Assembly: GCA_040357565.1 (NCBI GenBank)
Contig: JBDODJ010000005.1
Direction: 5' to 3' (one strand)
DNA length: 64,000 nucleotides
DNA from: Cercozoa sp. M6MM
Lineage: Eukaryota; Endomyxa: Ascetosporea
This document shows positions 1-10,975 of the stretch, one piece after another. A program made the position numbers and the translations under genes. Under the pieces are notes generated by a model that was not told the DNA's origin, ran no database searches, and was given only the letters and a program-made list of their open reading frames with translations. The number at the start of each line of letters is the position of its first letter. Position 1 is the stretch's first letter.

Positions 1-25
1 GCGTGTGTTTCTGTATGCGGGCGTA

Positions 26-1351
26 ATGAGTGTTGGTGAGAAGCGCGCTCGCGCGGAGTCAGAACACATTGTGGATGATCCACAAGGAAGGCAAGACAAT
101 GCACAGATGATTGATCTCACGGTCAACTCGCCGCCGCCGGCCAAGCGAAGAAGGCAGATGGAAGTAGCAGCAGCAGCCAGCACGAGTGACATGGACATCG
201 GTAGTGATAGCGACGAAGAAGGCGAGATTGTCGAGCAGGTGAACCAGGCCGTGCGAAAGGGCAGCAGCAACAGCGACAGCGACAGTGACGACGACGTGCA
301 GTCGCTGCTGGCGCGACTCGACGCCGAGATCTCGGCAAAGCAAGCCACGGTGACGAATATTTCTGCGCGTGCCTCGCCGCCCAAAAAGAGCACGCAGGTC
401 TTTCTCAAGAAGAAAGTGACACGGTAGCTTGTGTCATTCCTTTTCTAGCTTTGACTGTGTTCTGTACTATCTCTGTTCTGTACTATCTCTGTTCTGTACT
501 GATTCTGTTCTGTATTGACTGTATTGGTGTGTGTGTGTGTGTGTGTGTGCTAACAGGTACTACCAAGAGAACTCGAGCACAGTGACACCGCTGCCCAAAT
601 GTTTCGCGTGCAACGGACTGGGACACATGCGCGACGAGTGCCCTGTAGCACGCCTTGGCGAGCAGTGCTTCCTGTGCGGCCACCGAGGACACAACAACGA
701 GAGCTGTCCGCAACGCGTGTGTCACAAGTGTCTACGCGAGGGACACAGCGCGAACCAGTGCACGTCTAGACGTGCCGCCAAGGTGGTGCTGTGCATACGC
801 TGCGGCTCGGGTGATCACCAAGTGCACCAATGCGCCGAGGAGCTCTCACGACGCATGCCAGGACTCACGTGCATCACGTGCGGCAAGACTGTACCCTTCC
901 CCTGTGTTACTCCCTCTTATCCGTATCACCTTTTACTCTTTACGTCTTGGGAGTAGGGTCACGCGAACTGCAGCGCCAAGAGTCGAAAGTGCAAGCGCAT
1001 CTGCGCATGTTTCAGCTGCGGCAGTAGGAGGCACACGGTGGCCACATGTCCGCATTTTGAGCCGATGGACCTCCCCACCGTGCTGGCTGGTCTTGCCTCT
1101 GCCTACAACCGTCACAGGAGGCGTACTCTACTTTCTTTGTCTGCTGTCTTCTGTTATCTGATGAAAGCAATGCATTTTTAGCAAGAGGACCGAAACTTTG
1201 CTTCAACTGCAACCAGCCCGGCCACGAGCGTCGCGACTGCCCGAATGCGCTGCGAAGGGCACCGTCCAGAGACTACTACTCGGGCGGCAATCGCAACAAC
1301 CGCGGCTTCAACAACCGCAACGGGCCCTCACGTTACCGTCGGAACCGGTGA
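26..1351 (+). CDS. CCHC zinc-knuckle RNA-binding protein (AIR/ZCCHC7 or CNBP-like)
   Basis: Four exons (26-423, 557-890, 957-1122, 1182-1351) give 355 residues with frame kept at every junction. The first 130 residues are acidic, Ser-rich and disordered, with a KRRR-type basic patch. Seven CX2CX4HX4C-like zinc knuckles then run from about residue 147 to 318; the fifth (CITCGKTGHANC) is shortened. The tail is rich in Arg, Gly, Asn and Tyr (NRNNRGFNNRNG), typical of RNA binders. Several clustered knuckles are known from Air1/2 and ZCCHC7 of the TRAMP RNA-surveillance complex and from CNBP/Gis2. I infer a nuclear or cytoplasmic single-stranded RNA-binding role but cannot choose between these families. 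The first ATG of the open frame is taken as start; the frame is also open to the window edge, so an upstream exon is possible. Confidence 0.85.
462..549 (+). repeat. Intronic direct repeats and (TG)n in intron 1 of the zinc-knuckle gene
   Basis: A unit close to GTTCTGTACTATCTCT is repeated in tandem, followed by a (TG)n run. The intron ends in CTAACAG, so a branch-point-like CTAAC lies directly against the acceptor. Confidence 0.7.
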
Positions 1352-1792
1352 AACTCGTCGACCTCCAGTACGCTACGGTCCCGTCCGGTCAACGCAACTG
1401 GCAAACGTAAGCGTGGCGAACGCAACTAACTAGCTCGACTAAAGCACTGGTACGTACAGCCAGCGTATCGTGTCGTCACAACATTTTGAACTCGACTGAA
1501 GCGAACGGCGCGACACGACTCAGTCGAGTTCACGCGAGCGAAGGTGCCAGTGCAATTCGTGTGCGTGACAGTGATTCGATTCCAGTTTGACCCAATTCAA
1601 TTGCAATCCGTAAATGAGCTACTAGCTTAGTTGCATCGCAAGATGATCGAATTCCTCCCACTTCGGGTCAGGTCAGAGTCACTGGCAGATGACCGGATTT
1701 GGTTGATTTCGGCCTAACAGCACGGTAAGTATATAAGGAGCTTCAGGACGTTGCCCACAACGAGACCAAGCGCGCACTGCAGTACACTCGAC
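1352..1792. other. Intergenic; contains an 11-bp-arm inverted repeat
   Basis: No open frame with coding character was found. AACTCGACTGA at 1489-1499 and its exact reverse complement at 1520-1530 can form a hairpin with a 20-base loop, about 140 bases after the stop of the zinc-knuckle gene. It may be a 3'-end processing or regulatory element; this is a guess. Confidence 0.5.
1730..1736 (+). promoter_or_regulatory. TATA-like element upstream of the orphan nine-exon gene
   Basis: TATATAA lies 57 bases before the ATG at 1793 in a GC-balanced neighbourhood. The spacing suits a TATA box with a short leader. There is no other support. Confidence 0.3.
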
Positions 1793-3602
1793 ATGAGCAG
1801 GGTTTGCAAACCACAGGGTGCTTCAGTTCTTGCAGCGTGTGTCATTTTGGTTTCCAGCCAGGAGAACATTCTCAGATCGTCAACGACAATGCCAACCTCG
1901 ACGGCGCCGCGGAGCTTGTTGGTGCCCTGTTGGTTGAGCATGAACTCGGAAAACCGGACAGCGACGTTGCTTATGATTCTTTGGTAAGTTATTTTGTCCG
2001 TACCCTGTATTCCCGCAACTCGAATTCTGGCAGGAAATGGAAGTCGACCATCGATTTTCGGTGCAAATATATATATTTATATATATATATATATAGATAT
2101 ATTTCTCATGGGGCAAATATTGCAACTTCGCTGTCAAGCTTTGTATTGTGTGACAGAGTGCGTACGGTGACAAACTGGATTTGTTCCCGCGCAACGTGTG
2201 CGACGGAGCCAAGCTGCTTCAGGTGCGAATGACGAGTGACCTTCAAACTACGTCTGGAGGCAGTCACCGCAAAGTTCTTGAGCTGCTCACGGCACCTCTT
2301 CCAAAGAAGCTTCACCGACGAGGGACCCGTTTTCAGTTCTTGATGTATGCGGAAGGTCAGTCCATGTTTCCTTCCGCTGCTTCCCGGAAGAAGCCACGTT
2401 AAACAAACAGGTGTCCCGGAGGGTGACCAAGTAGCGATCGCGATAGAAACCCTCCTTGCGTATCGACGGTGCGAATACAAAGAAAGTGCAAGCGACAATC
2501 AAAACTCCAAAAAACCCGTTCTCGATGCCATAGTTGCTGCCGCGAAGTGCTTTGGTACTTTAATTTCGCTTGGAGTTTACCCCCCCTTCAAGATTTTGTT
2601 GCAAATAGAGGAGACTGCGGTCGATGCCGTACTATTTGAAGAAAGGTCTGTTGCTTCCTGACCTGCTATCAATTGCAAATAAAAATTTGCTTGTACCAAC
2701 AAATTCAGGTTTCTTTAATTTAGCCCGCAAATGAACAATTTTCTGGCCCACATTGAACGAACAATGCAGCAAGATACTGTAGCGCGATACTGCGGCAGTG
2801 AACACGCAAATGGTTGTGTAAAACGCGCGAAGCTGTTCCAGGAACTGTAAGAAAACTGTCGCTGCCTTGGCGTATGTTTTACGGATCAATACGCTTCTCT
2901 AGCGCAAGCCAAAAGGACAAAAAAGGAGAGCCGATGTATGAAGTGCGTCCGGCATTATGGCTGCCTCATTTCACTGACCTCTGTGGACGCGTCCATCTGA
3001 TCAACAAGGTTTTGTGACTTTTGTCTTGCAGTTCCATTCACCTTTCGTTCCGAGCAGAAGCATGCCAACCCAGATGGCTTGTTTGTCTTCTCCGATGTCG
3101 ATAGTGCTGTGCATGCTCTTGACCTTCAGGCGCGGTCCCACAGAGCTCATGGACAGCTAGCGGTGCTCGTTGAGGTGCTTGTGCCGCATAAGACACACAC
3201 ACTGTACGCAGAACTAAACTTATTATTAAGTTGATCGCTTCACATGGGACCATTAAAAAGTTGGAAGCAGGTACCGGTCCAACTCGAACTTGAAAAGCAC
3301 GGCGATCGCATTGGTATCAGTGCGTGGCCGATTCGAAATGCGAGGCATGTTCTTGCTCGCCGCGTTCTGTTCCTTGGCAAGCCAGGTCTAACGGTACTCA
3401 GGTCTAACGGTACTCAGGGCATGAGTTACTGTATCTAGAACTTCCTTGCTATGTAGCCGTCCGCATCAATCGCCGATGGCTGGACGTTTTTGTAACTGAA
3501 GTTGGGGACCATGGGCAAACGAGGACCTTAGTTGGAGACTCAGGAAAACATATAATTTCGACTAGTTCAACAAATCGCCAGCCAGTACCCTCTCAACTAT
3601 GA
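1793..3602 (+). CDS. Unrecognised protein, 397 residues, nine exons
   Basis: Exons are 1793-1801, 1858-1983, 2157-2355, 2411-2645, 2724-2846, 2903-2982, 3032-3174, 3271-3385 and 3439-3602. All introns are GT/AG, all eight phases match, and the total is exactly 398 codons. The first exon encodes only Met-Ser-Arg. The product is a globular-looking mix of helices and strands without membrane segments: a charged N-terminal part (IVNDNANLDGAAELVGALL), a middle region (DQVAIAIETLLAYRR) and a beta-rich C-terminal part (YVAVRINRRWLDVFVTEVG). I recognise no family and assign no function. Alternative reading: two genes joined near 2645-2724, since the frame also stops at 2661 if that intron is retained and an ATG lies at 2731. 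Confidence 0.6.
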
Positions 3603-3606
3603 CTAT

Positions 3607-3618
3607 TGTGTGTGTGTG

Positions 3619-3670
<52 letters not shown>
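3607..3670. repeat. (TG)n microsatellite
   Basis: Roughly 32 TG dinucleotides with one interruption (GCG), starting a few bases after the stop codon of the orphan gene. Confidence 0.95.
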
Positions 3671-3673
<3 letters not shown>

Positions 3674-3829
3674 CCCTGATGCCTGCAGTAATCGCAGTGC
3701 AATACTGCCGCGCTGCCCAACGCGACCGACGATCTCAGCTGTAGCGAGAAGTTGCCGTGAACTGAACATTGATATATTCACGTTTAGAGTCAATAAAGTC
3801 AACTTCGTCGGTCCGGCCATAGCGTAAAC

Positions 3830-4024
3830 CGGGTATGGCGGGGTTTTTCGAGGCAAAATCAGAATTAAAAAGAGGTTAAGGGGGTAAGGGGGCTACATGG
3901 GGAGTAAGGGGGTAAGGGGCCCCAAAGGGGGGTAAAGAGGGGAAGGCGGGTTAAGGGTTAAGGGGGTTAAGGGGGTAGGCGTTTGGGGGGTTCGGTTTTG
4001 CCTCGAAAAACCCCGCCATACCCG
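3830..4024. mobile_element. Inverted-repeat element with perfect 29-bp arms and a G-rich core
   Basis: The left arm 3830-3858 (starting CGGGTATGGCGGGG) is the exact reverse complement of the right arm 3996-4024 (ending CCCCGCCATACCCG). The 137-base interior is almost all GGGGTAAG/GGGTTAA-type runs on the plus strand, with more than ten runs of at least four G. Terminal inverted repeats around a short non-coding core are the form of a MITE or other non-autonomous transposon. The core could also fold as a G-quadruplex held in a hairpin. No clear target-site duplication flanks it (outside bases are GTAAAC on the left and TGCAAACC on the right). Confidence 0.6.
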
Positions 4025-4288
4025 TGCAAACCAGTCTGAAAATACCATGGCTTCAATTTAAGTAATTCTAAAGACCGAGTGTAGCGTCGAATTTCGTTTT
4101 AAGTTTAGTTGCCGACAGTCCAGCGGCTATCAGTCTGTTGCCGTGGTGGTGAGTGCGTCAAGTGAACGTAGTCCAAGCAGTACGGTGGTTTAAACTCGAT
4201 ACGGGATACGGTGTACTGTACAGCGAAGCTCACATCTCCATGTCGCCCTCGTCAATTGGCCCCGAAACGTCAGCCTCGTTCCCTGCAG

Positions 4289-4688
4289 TTAAAAATAGAC
4301 TGCAAATCCCAACACGACAGACAGGACGGTACTCAACTGAACGGCATTGCAAGGCGCGCAAAAGGTGCCTGTAGTGACAGCACGAAAGATAATATCCAAA
4401 GCTCGACACACGTTGTTGAATTAATTCAATTCAGCATACAGTACCGATGCAAATGTCGGAGCAGCAGGTGCCCTCAATGCCGTAGCCTTCACGAACGATG
4501 TTTCGTGCGACGGGACCCGTGACACAACAGCAGTTGAAGCACCAGTTAGAGCTGTCATAGCGGTTGCGTGCGGACGCGAGGGCACATGGCGTGCACAGGA
4601 AAGAGTACAGACAGACACAAGCACCTGCTGAGCAGCAGCCGCAGAGTCCTGCCGACCACTCCTTAGAGATAACCTTCTTGGGAGACAT
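4289..4688 (-). CDS. PLAC8-family cysteine-rich small protein
   Basis: Two exons on the minus strand (4445-4688 and 4289-4368, intron starting GTACTG) encode 107 residues. The PLAC8 pattern is clear: a Trp near the start (KEWSAGLCGCC), a Cys cluster (LYSFLCTPCALASAR), a second cluster (NWCFNCCCV), the YGIEGTCCSD block and, after the splice, CAPCNAVQ. The extreme C-terminus (VLSVVLGFAVYF) is hydrophobic. The family includes plant cell-number regulators, fungal and plant cadmium-resistance proteins and animal PLAC8/cornifelin, usually membrane-associated and linked to metal handling or growth. The exact role here is unknown. The usual C-terminal QE-R motif after the last cysteines is reduced to VQ. 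Confidence 0.8.
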
Positions 4689-5039
4689 TTACGCTTGCAC
4701 TCTTTGTACAGATTAAAGCAGGTCTTACACGACAGAATCGTGGACGTTTTGGCTTTGCTTGCTTCTGTTTCTTCCACCCGAAAAACCAAAAACAAGCAAT
4801 GCAGATTATTACTAAAAACAATGCCATTTGAATAGATATACTAAAATAAACAAACCATGTAACTTAAGTGGTTTAAAAATCTGATAAGCGCGTTTTTGTA
4901 GGCCTTGGTGCATTGGCTCACCTGTCACGCATGGAATCGAGTTTCGCCGGAATCAGAAAATTATTGTTTCAAGCCCAAACTGCCAGTTCCCGTGACGAAA
5001 GCTACGTTCTGCAAAACCTGGTGACGTCACAGCAGCACC
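4689..5039. other. Divergent intergenic region between PLAC8 and PSMA4
   Basis: About 350 bases between two divergently transcribed starts; it presumably holds both promoters. AT-rich around 4826-4860. No coding signal was found. Confidence 0.5.
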
Positions 5040-6161
5040 ATGGTAGCACAGATAGAGAATTGGGGCGCAGCTTGCAAAATGGAACTTCTTTTTCTTGTGT
5101 CTTGCATGTGGGGTGTATGTTCTCTGTGCAGTCGCGTCGCTACGACTCGAAAACCACGACCTTCTCGCAGGATGGTCGTATCTACCAGGTCGAATACGCC
5201 ATGCAGGCGATCAACGAGGGCAAGCCCGTGATCGGTATCGTGGCGAGCGATGGTGTCATCCTTGCGGGCGAGGTCCGTTTGCTGCTTCCCTCTGATACGA
5301 AAAGGCAGAGTTAATGTTGTTCATGTGTGCGTAAGCAGAAGATGACGACGTCCAAGCTTTTGGACGACCAGACCATCGCAGACAAGCTGTTCCGTGTGGC
5401 GGATCACTGTGCGGTGGGCATTGCCGGCATCACCAGTGACGCTCGCGTGCTGCTCGAGTACGCTCAGCGCGTCGCGTTGCAGCACGAGTTCCGATTCCAG
5501 GTGAGTTGAGACACGTCGACAAGCCAGTGTCCCTGTTTGTGACTGCTGCCATCTCCTTTTTTGACAGGAGAGTGTGCCAGTCGAGAAAATCATCTCGGTG
5601 GTCGGCGACTACAAGCAGTCCTACACGCAGCACGGCTCGCGACGCCCGTTCGGCGTGAGCTTCGTGCTGGCCGGCTATGACTCGCACTACGGCTTCCAAC
5701 TGTACCAGAGTGATCCCAGCGGCAACTATGGTACCCTTTCTTGTTTTCTTTCCAGCACAGAGAGGTGTGCGTTTGTGCTGTTGCGCAGGCGGTTGGAAGG
5801 CCACGGCCATCGGTCGAAACTGCCAGCAGGCCATGAACATCCTCAAAACTGACTATGACGTCGAGGAGCAGCCAACGCTTCAGCAGGCGCAGTTCCTGGC
5901 GCTCAAGTGTCTCAGCAAGACGATGGACACCGTGAGTCCCACCGCCGAGAAGGGTATCCTTCTCTTTCTCATTGCGTGCTTCTGATGCGAGCATGCTGGT
6001 GTATCATTGATGATGATGTTACTGCAGTGCAAATGGGCGTGCTCAAGCTCGTCGAAGGCCGACCGACGTGGCGAACGCTCGTGGCCGACGAGGTGGCCAA
6101 GCTCATCGAGGACAGCAAGGCGCAGCTCGAGGCCGAGGCCGAACAAGCACCGGCCGCGTGA
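5040..6161 (+). CDS. PSMA4: 20S proteasome subunit alpha type 4
   Basis: Six exons (5040-5042, 5132-5272, 5339-5500, 5568-5730, 5789-5953, 6028-6161) encode 255 residues, close to the usual 250-261. Exon 1 is the start codon alone, giving the canonical N-terminus MSRRYDS. Diagnostic alpha-subunit features are the helix H0 signature [36 protein letters not shown] and the [20 protein letters not shown] block typical of the PSMA4 (alpha3) branch. Like other alpha subunits it has no catalytic Thr and would sit in the outer ring, gating substrate entry to the core particle in cytosol and nucleus. The tail is short and acidic ([10 protein letters not shown]) rather than the Lys/Glu tail of animals. 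Confidence 0.96.
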
Positions 6162-6438
6162 TTGCAATTTCCTACCTTCGCTTGACGTATGTTCAACGTT
6201 AATCCATTCATTAACCGTAAAATTAGTCAACTTTCCGTGCGAGCACGTCGCGTGGAACCAATGGAAACACCATAGCACACAAAACGCTTTGTTTTATTGT
6301 TGTGGCTACAGTACAGTAAAAGTGCTTTCACGGGCGTTTAGCATGTGCGGACGCGTGTTGTTTCAATTTTACAGTAATCTGTGTAGTTATTGGCGCTCTA
6401 GTCTCCGCCTCTGTTCTCTCATTCTTCTGGTCTTCTCG

Positions 6439-7899
6439 ATGATGACTCGAAGTGGCCGCCGTGTCGTGCTGCACGTTGATGTGAACAAGACCATTGTCAT
6501 GGCTGACTCGGCTCAAAATCAGTCGCTGCGAGAAACGCTGAACATGGCACTGGCAGAGACGTGCTACGGCACTGTACGACCTCTTTGCTTTTTGCTTTGC
6601 TGGCACGTCAGGAATGGATATGTTTGCGCATGCAGGTCAACGATGCCGGCGAGTTCGTGTGGAACGGCGAACTCCCGAGTGCTCTCAACGGTCCCGCAAC
6701 ACACACGGATAATGCAATCTCTTACCGCAAGTACAGTTGGCAAGTTTTCCCGGTACCGTGACTGTCGACGTAGTATTTGTTCTATTTGTACTGTGCTGGA
6801 TGCTTTTTTAGGACCCCGAGCCCGGTACGAACTTTGCCGAGTTCAAAAAGGCGAAAAAGGCGCGTCGTCAGCTTACTGGACGTTTCGCAGAGTCGTGTGT
6901 TCTTTTTGCACAAGCGTTGTGCCATTGTGCTGTGGATACATGCAGTGCTTTTGTGACTCAGGGAGGGACCGGCGAGCTCGCTATCGCGGGTGTTGGACAA
7001 GCTCGAGCGAGAGCAAGACGGCATCTTTCTTGCCGACTCTTTTCTGTCGTCGATGTGGCAGCTGCACCAAAGCGACATGTGTTTCTCCGTGATCTTCCGC
7101 ACCTTTGGCGATGACTACGAGGAGGTGGTGTCTGAGTGGAACGATTTCTGTCTCGGCAAGCATCCGCGCTACCCGCAAGTCAGTATGCCGCAGCGGTACC
7201 TCATACATTGTCTGTTCTTTGAAAGTTGCAAGTTAAGTCGTGTCTGTACCTACCACAACAGGGTAGTCGAGAAGGTCGCCGCATGGGAGAGACGCGAGAA
7301 CGATGTGTGGCTGCACACCGACACTGTCGACAACGAGGGCTCTGGTGCATCCAGTACACTGCGCAGTCTGGCCGAGGCTAAGGCATGGTACCTCCGTAAC
7401 ACGGCGGATGGACACTCCCTCTTTGTACAACCTCTTTTGATTTATATATTATATATATCTATAGTTATACACATGGTCGCCTGTTCTGATAGATTCGCGA
7501 TCACTGGTACCCGTGGCGCAAGGCCGGTGAGCGAGCGCACCAAGGCAAAGTGCTTCCTATCGCCGTCGACATGCAGGGTCGTCTGCGTGCGGATGAACCC
7601 GTGCAAATCTTCTTTGACGATAACGTTCAGCCGGGTATGCGTGTGTGCCATGTTCTATGTGCTGTTTTTAAAGCTTCTCGTGTACGCGAGGCTTCTTGTG
7701 TGTTGCAACAGAGAGGGCCAAGATTGTCGACGTTGTGGCAACGCTGCCCAATGGACAGAGACTCTACCAGAAAGACATCTGGCGTCGCTTCTGCATCCGC
7801 GTGGATCCACTCGAGGTTATGACACAGCTGGACTACTTTGACCGTCACGTGCGTCGCGTTGTCGAGCAAGAAACTCAAAGCTCGCCAACTCAAAGCTAG
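6439..7899 (+). CDS. HAD-superfamily-like protein of unknown substrate
   Basis: Seven exons (6439-6573, 6636-6752, 6812-6894, 6962-7195, 7262-7424, 7493-7634, 7712-7899) encode 353 residues. Four of the six introns begin GTAC. Near the N-terminus the strand VVLHVDVNKTIV looks like HAD motif I (DxDx[TV]), but the second Asp is Asn. Near the C-terminus QIFFDDNV resembles the acidic motif IV. Between them lie a conserved-looking FRTFGDD block and DHWYPWRKAGE. I infer a HAD-fold hydrolase or a non-catalytic relative; no cap type or substrate can be named. The same frame is open upstream to an ATG at 6340 that would add a hydrophobic segment (LCSLILLVFSM), so a longer, membrane-anchored form is possible. 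Confidence 0.6.
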
Positions 7900-8025
7900 C
7901 CAACTCAAAGCTGCCCGACTGTATAGACAGTAATCGAATCGAATAATTGAACTGAACGGAATTGGCCCGGTATCCCTTTAACAAAATTGCGATACACGCA
8001 CACGGCACGCGAACCGACAGCAATT

Positions 8026-9574
8026 TTAGAGAACATCAAGTTCTCGGAGTATCTCACTTGTACTTTTCGCCAGTTCCTGTGGATGAAATCATGGTATTCA
8101 TGCGCTCCAAGCAAGATTTATACTACCTGTATGGTCGGGTTTTCATGGTCGTGTGCATGGATTTCCATGATACGCGATAGCTGACTGATGATCGCGGGCG
8201 ATACCTTCAAATGTTCACCAAAATTCAGAGCGTGCCGCACTGTTCTCAAGCATGCCACGCGCACTTCGTCGTCACTGTCATCAAGCCGCTCGATAAGTGC
8301 AGCAAACGTTTCGTCGTTGAAACCACCGCTTTTCGTGCCAGCGCTCTCCTGCGGCAATCCGTCGCGAGGCTTAAACTGCACGTCTTCCACGAAGCCACAC
8401 AAGGCAGCAGTAAGCGAGCGACGCACGGTGACATCGAATGCGTCCATGTTGCGAACCAACGCGTCGAGAAGCACGTGGTCGTGCAAAATATGTTGTCGCA
8501 GCCACGTACTAGACACTGCACGCATCAACGCAACTATTGCCAGACCTTTTGACGACTCACCTCGCAGTGGAATGAGGTTTCGATCAACGGACCACTCGAT
8601 TCCGGGCAAGAAAACTCCTTCGCAAATCAGCTCGAGCTCGCGTTGCCACTCGGAATATGAATTTGTGTCGACACGGCTCTCTTCTTCCAAGCGACTCAAG
8701 AAGAAGTTACACGCAATCAACGCTCTGGTACGATCACGGATGCAGTACTGTGGATCAGCGATCTGCTTGAGCTGTGGCAGAAGTTGCGAAAAGCAGTCTT
8801 TCGCTTCGTCCACCGGAATGAAGCGCAAGAGAATGGCCAGCAAGGGTTCGCCTGCCGCTGCAGCCTCCAGTCGCATGCAATTCCCGACGTCGCGCTGCCT
8901 TCGTGCCCTTTCCTTGAGCAACTCGGCGAAAAAGTCGCTGGCTGGCTCATACTCATCCGATTCAGTGGCACGGTGCTCCTGGAACTGCGTCACATCTCTG
9001 ATGCCGGAGGAGCAAAGAAGAGTAGCCCAGCAATCAAAGCGTGCTGCTAGGGCACAAACAAGATGGCGGAACTGTTCAAGTTCGCTTTTTTTGCTCTCGG
9101 CTAGATCGTCAAACGCCATTGCGCGGAGAAGACGAAGGAAGAAAACTTGAGCCAATCCTTCGTTTTTGCACTGAGTTTCGTTTGCTTCGGAGAGCTTCAC
9201 AAACGACCGTGTCAACTGCAGCAATACCGTTCGCGCCAACGCCCTAACTTCTTCTGATTCGTGCCCAGTCAAGGCATCCAATCGAAGGCACAACAGCAGC
9301 TTTTCGCACAGCGGACTACTTTCCACTGCCGCAGCACAAGCGTGGGCAGTTTGTAACAGTCGATGACAACGGCGAGGGTTTGACAGCATTCCTTCATCGG
9401 CGAATAGCTTTGCCACGCGCTCTTGAATGTCCGAGTGCTGCGCGTACCATAGTTTCATCAAATCAAACGCAGCCGAGGTAACACTCGACTCTTCGGACTG
9501 GCTGAGCAACTGCGTGAGTGGTATGAGCAAGTTGTTGGGCTCTATAGTTAAGACACAGCAAATCTAGCCGATTA

Positions 9575-9639
<65 letters not shown>

Positions 9640-10711
9640 CAAAAGAAAAGCCCTCGCTTCGAATCTTTTCGGCGTTCAGCAAAGCACGGACAGCGAAGTA
9701 CTGCATCTTTGACGTCCAATGGCAAAGACAGTGATGAGCATACTCGACCATCATGCTGTTCATGTTGTCGATATCGGCATAGTCAATGCTGCGCTCATCG
9801 CCAAAGAACAGAAGCAGCAGCCAGTACTGAGCCGGCAGAACGTATCTGTCACTCTCTTGGCTCGAGTCCGACAGTGAGAGGCTGTCATCGCTCTCGTTCA
9901 ACGTCGCTAAGCGCCTGTAGTTGTCGAGGAAACAGCAGGCAATTCGACAAATGCGGTCGCGAATGTCCAGCCGCGTGTCACCGATTTGAGCGAGCAGCGC
10001 ACCAAACAAGCTGCACGATATCTCATAACTCCGCAAAATCTCCGCCATAAGTGTCGAAACGATGTCCATGCCATGTCGTCGAATGCGAACTCGCCGGTGA
10101 GTCAGCAAAGGCAAAATGGCTTTGCAGAGGATTTTGACTTTTGACTCTTCGATTTCGTCTTCGAGCACATCACATCCACGGAGGATAGTAGCAACTTTGG
10201 TTGTTAAGTTCATTGCTTCAAAGACAACGTCAGGACATTTATCCTTCAGCCCAGCTGCGACGATGGCCGCAAGCAGCTGGCACATTGCGCCTGCATCTTG
10301 ATCCTCAAACTGGCCAGTTACGGTGGGCGACTCGACACTCACAAAAGCAGCGAGGCAGTTCATCGCACACATTCGAATTTCTTCCACAAAATCAGCGGAT
10401 TCGCCTCGCTCGGTTTCGCCGTTGACATCACACCTGACGCCAAAACACCGGGCCAGAAGCGACAAAAAGTCATTTGTGGCCGCCGCATCGACCGAACAAC
10501 ACCCGCTGCGAAACCCGTCCTCGAGCAAGCGCCAGGTCCGCTCTCGCACGAAATCGCGTGACGATGAAAGCAAAGTATCAACACAGCGTAACAGATCGTA
10601 ATTGAGGGTCACGACATCGCGTTCACTCCATGCAGGAGCTCTGCTCGCGAAACTCGAAACCGTCGAAGCGGCGTCTGGAGCGCGTGCTAACTTCGTTAGA
10701 AAAGCCCGCAT
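8026..10711 (-). CDS. DNAAF5: Dynein axonemal assembly factor 5 (HEAT-repeat protein)
   Basis: Three exons (9640-10711, 8127-9541, 8026-8076) encode 845 residues, near the 855 of the human protein. The product is all-helical HEAT repeats throughout (for example KILCKAILPLLTHRRVRIRR and FAALIERLDDSDDEVRVA). The conserved C-terminal LxRLDDsxdxVR block and the FLPGIEW segment match DNAAF5/HEATR2. The family works in the cytoplasm in pre-assembling axonemal dynein arms, so motile cilia are implied. Intron 1 is mostly a (CA)n microsatellite with donor GTACAC. The last exon is only 17 codons; without that splice the frame would end at 8118. A more general HEAT-repeat protein is the alternative call. 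Confidence 0.75.
9578..9638. repeat. (TG)n microsatellite inside DNAAF5 intron 1
   Basis: About 30 TG units on the plus strand, forming most of the 98-base intron and reaching its donor site. Length variation here would change intron size but not coding sequence. Confidence 0.95.
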
Positions 10712-10975
10712 CGTGATATTACCCGATGTCTGCGTTCTAAGCTTCAATCCATTACCCAAATCAAGTGCTTTCAGTTCATTTTCTTTTCATTTCGCCTTTC
10801 CGCGTGGACAAGACAAATGGAAAAGGCTTCACTGGCAGATCAACTGACGGGCACGGCAATCCATATAAGATTCCGTTTTAACGTGCTCACTGGTCTTTCT
10901 AGGAGCGACAGCCACAGGCACTGCTCTAAACCTACGTGACAATCCTAAACCGAAAAAATCTAAGATATTTTATTT

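Larger units (their letters stand above)
3603..4288. other. Intergenic region with (TG)n and an inverted-repeat element
   Basis: It holds a (TG)n microsatellite at 3607-3670 and the inverted-repeat element at 3830-4024. I see no coding exon here. It separates the orphan gene from the PLAC8 gene, which converge on this interval. Confidence 0.6.

Noticed and set aside
3859..3995. Telomere-like GGGTTAA/GGGGTAAG runs suggesting an interstitial telomere
   Set aside because: The unit is irregular and similar runs are common in introns of this window, so a telomere origin is not supported.
6007..7092. 361-codon open frame spanning the end of PSMA4 and the HAD-like gene
   Set aside because: It overlaps the last PSMA4 exon in another frame and reads through HAD-gene introns; only the part after 6439 fits the spliced model.
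8188..9150. 320-codon plus-strand open frame
   Set aside because: Antisense of DNAAF5 HEAT repeats; Arg/Ser-rich without domains.
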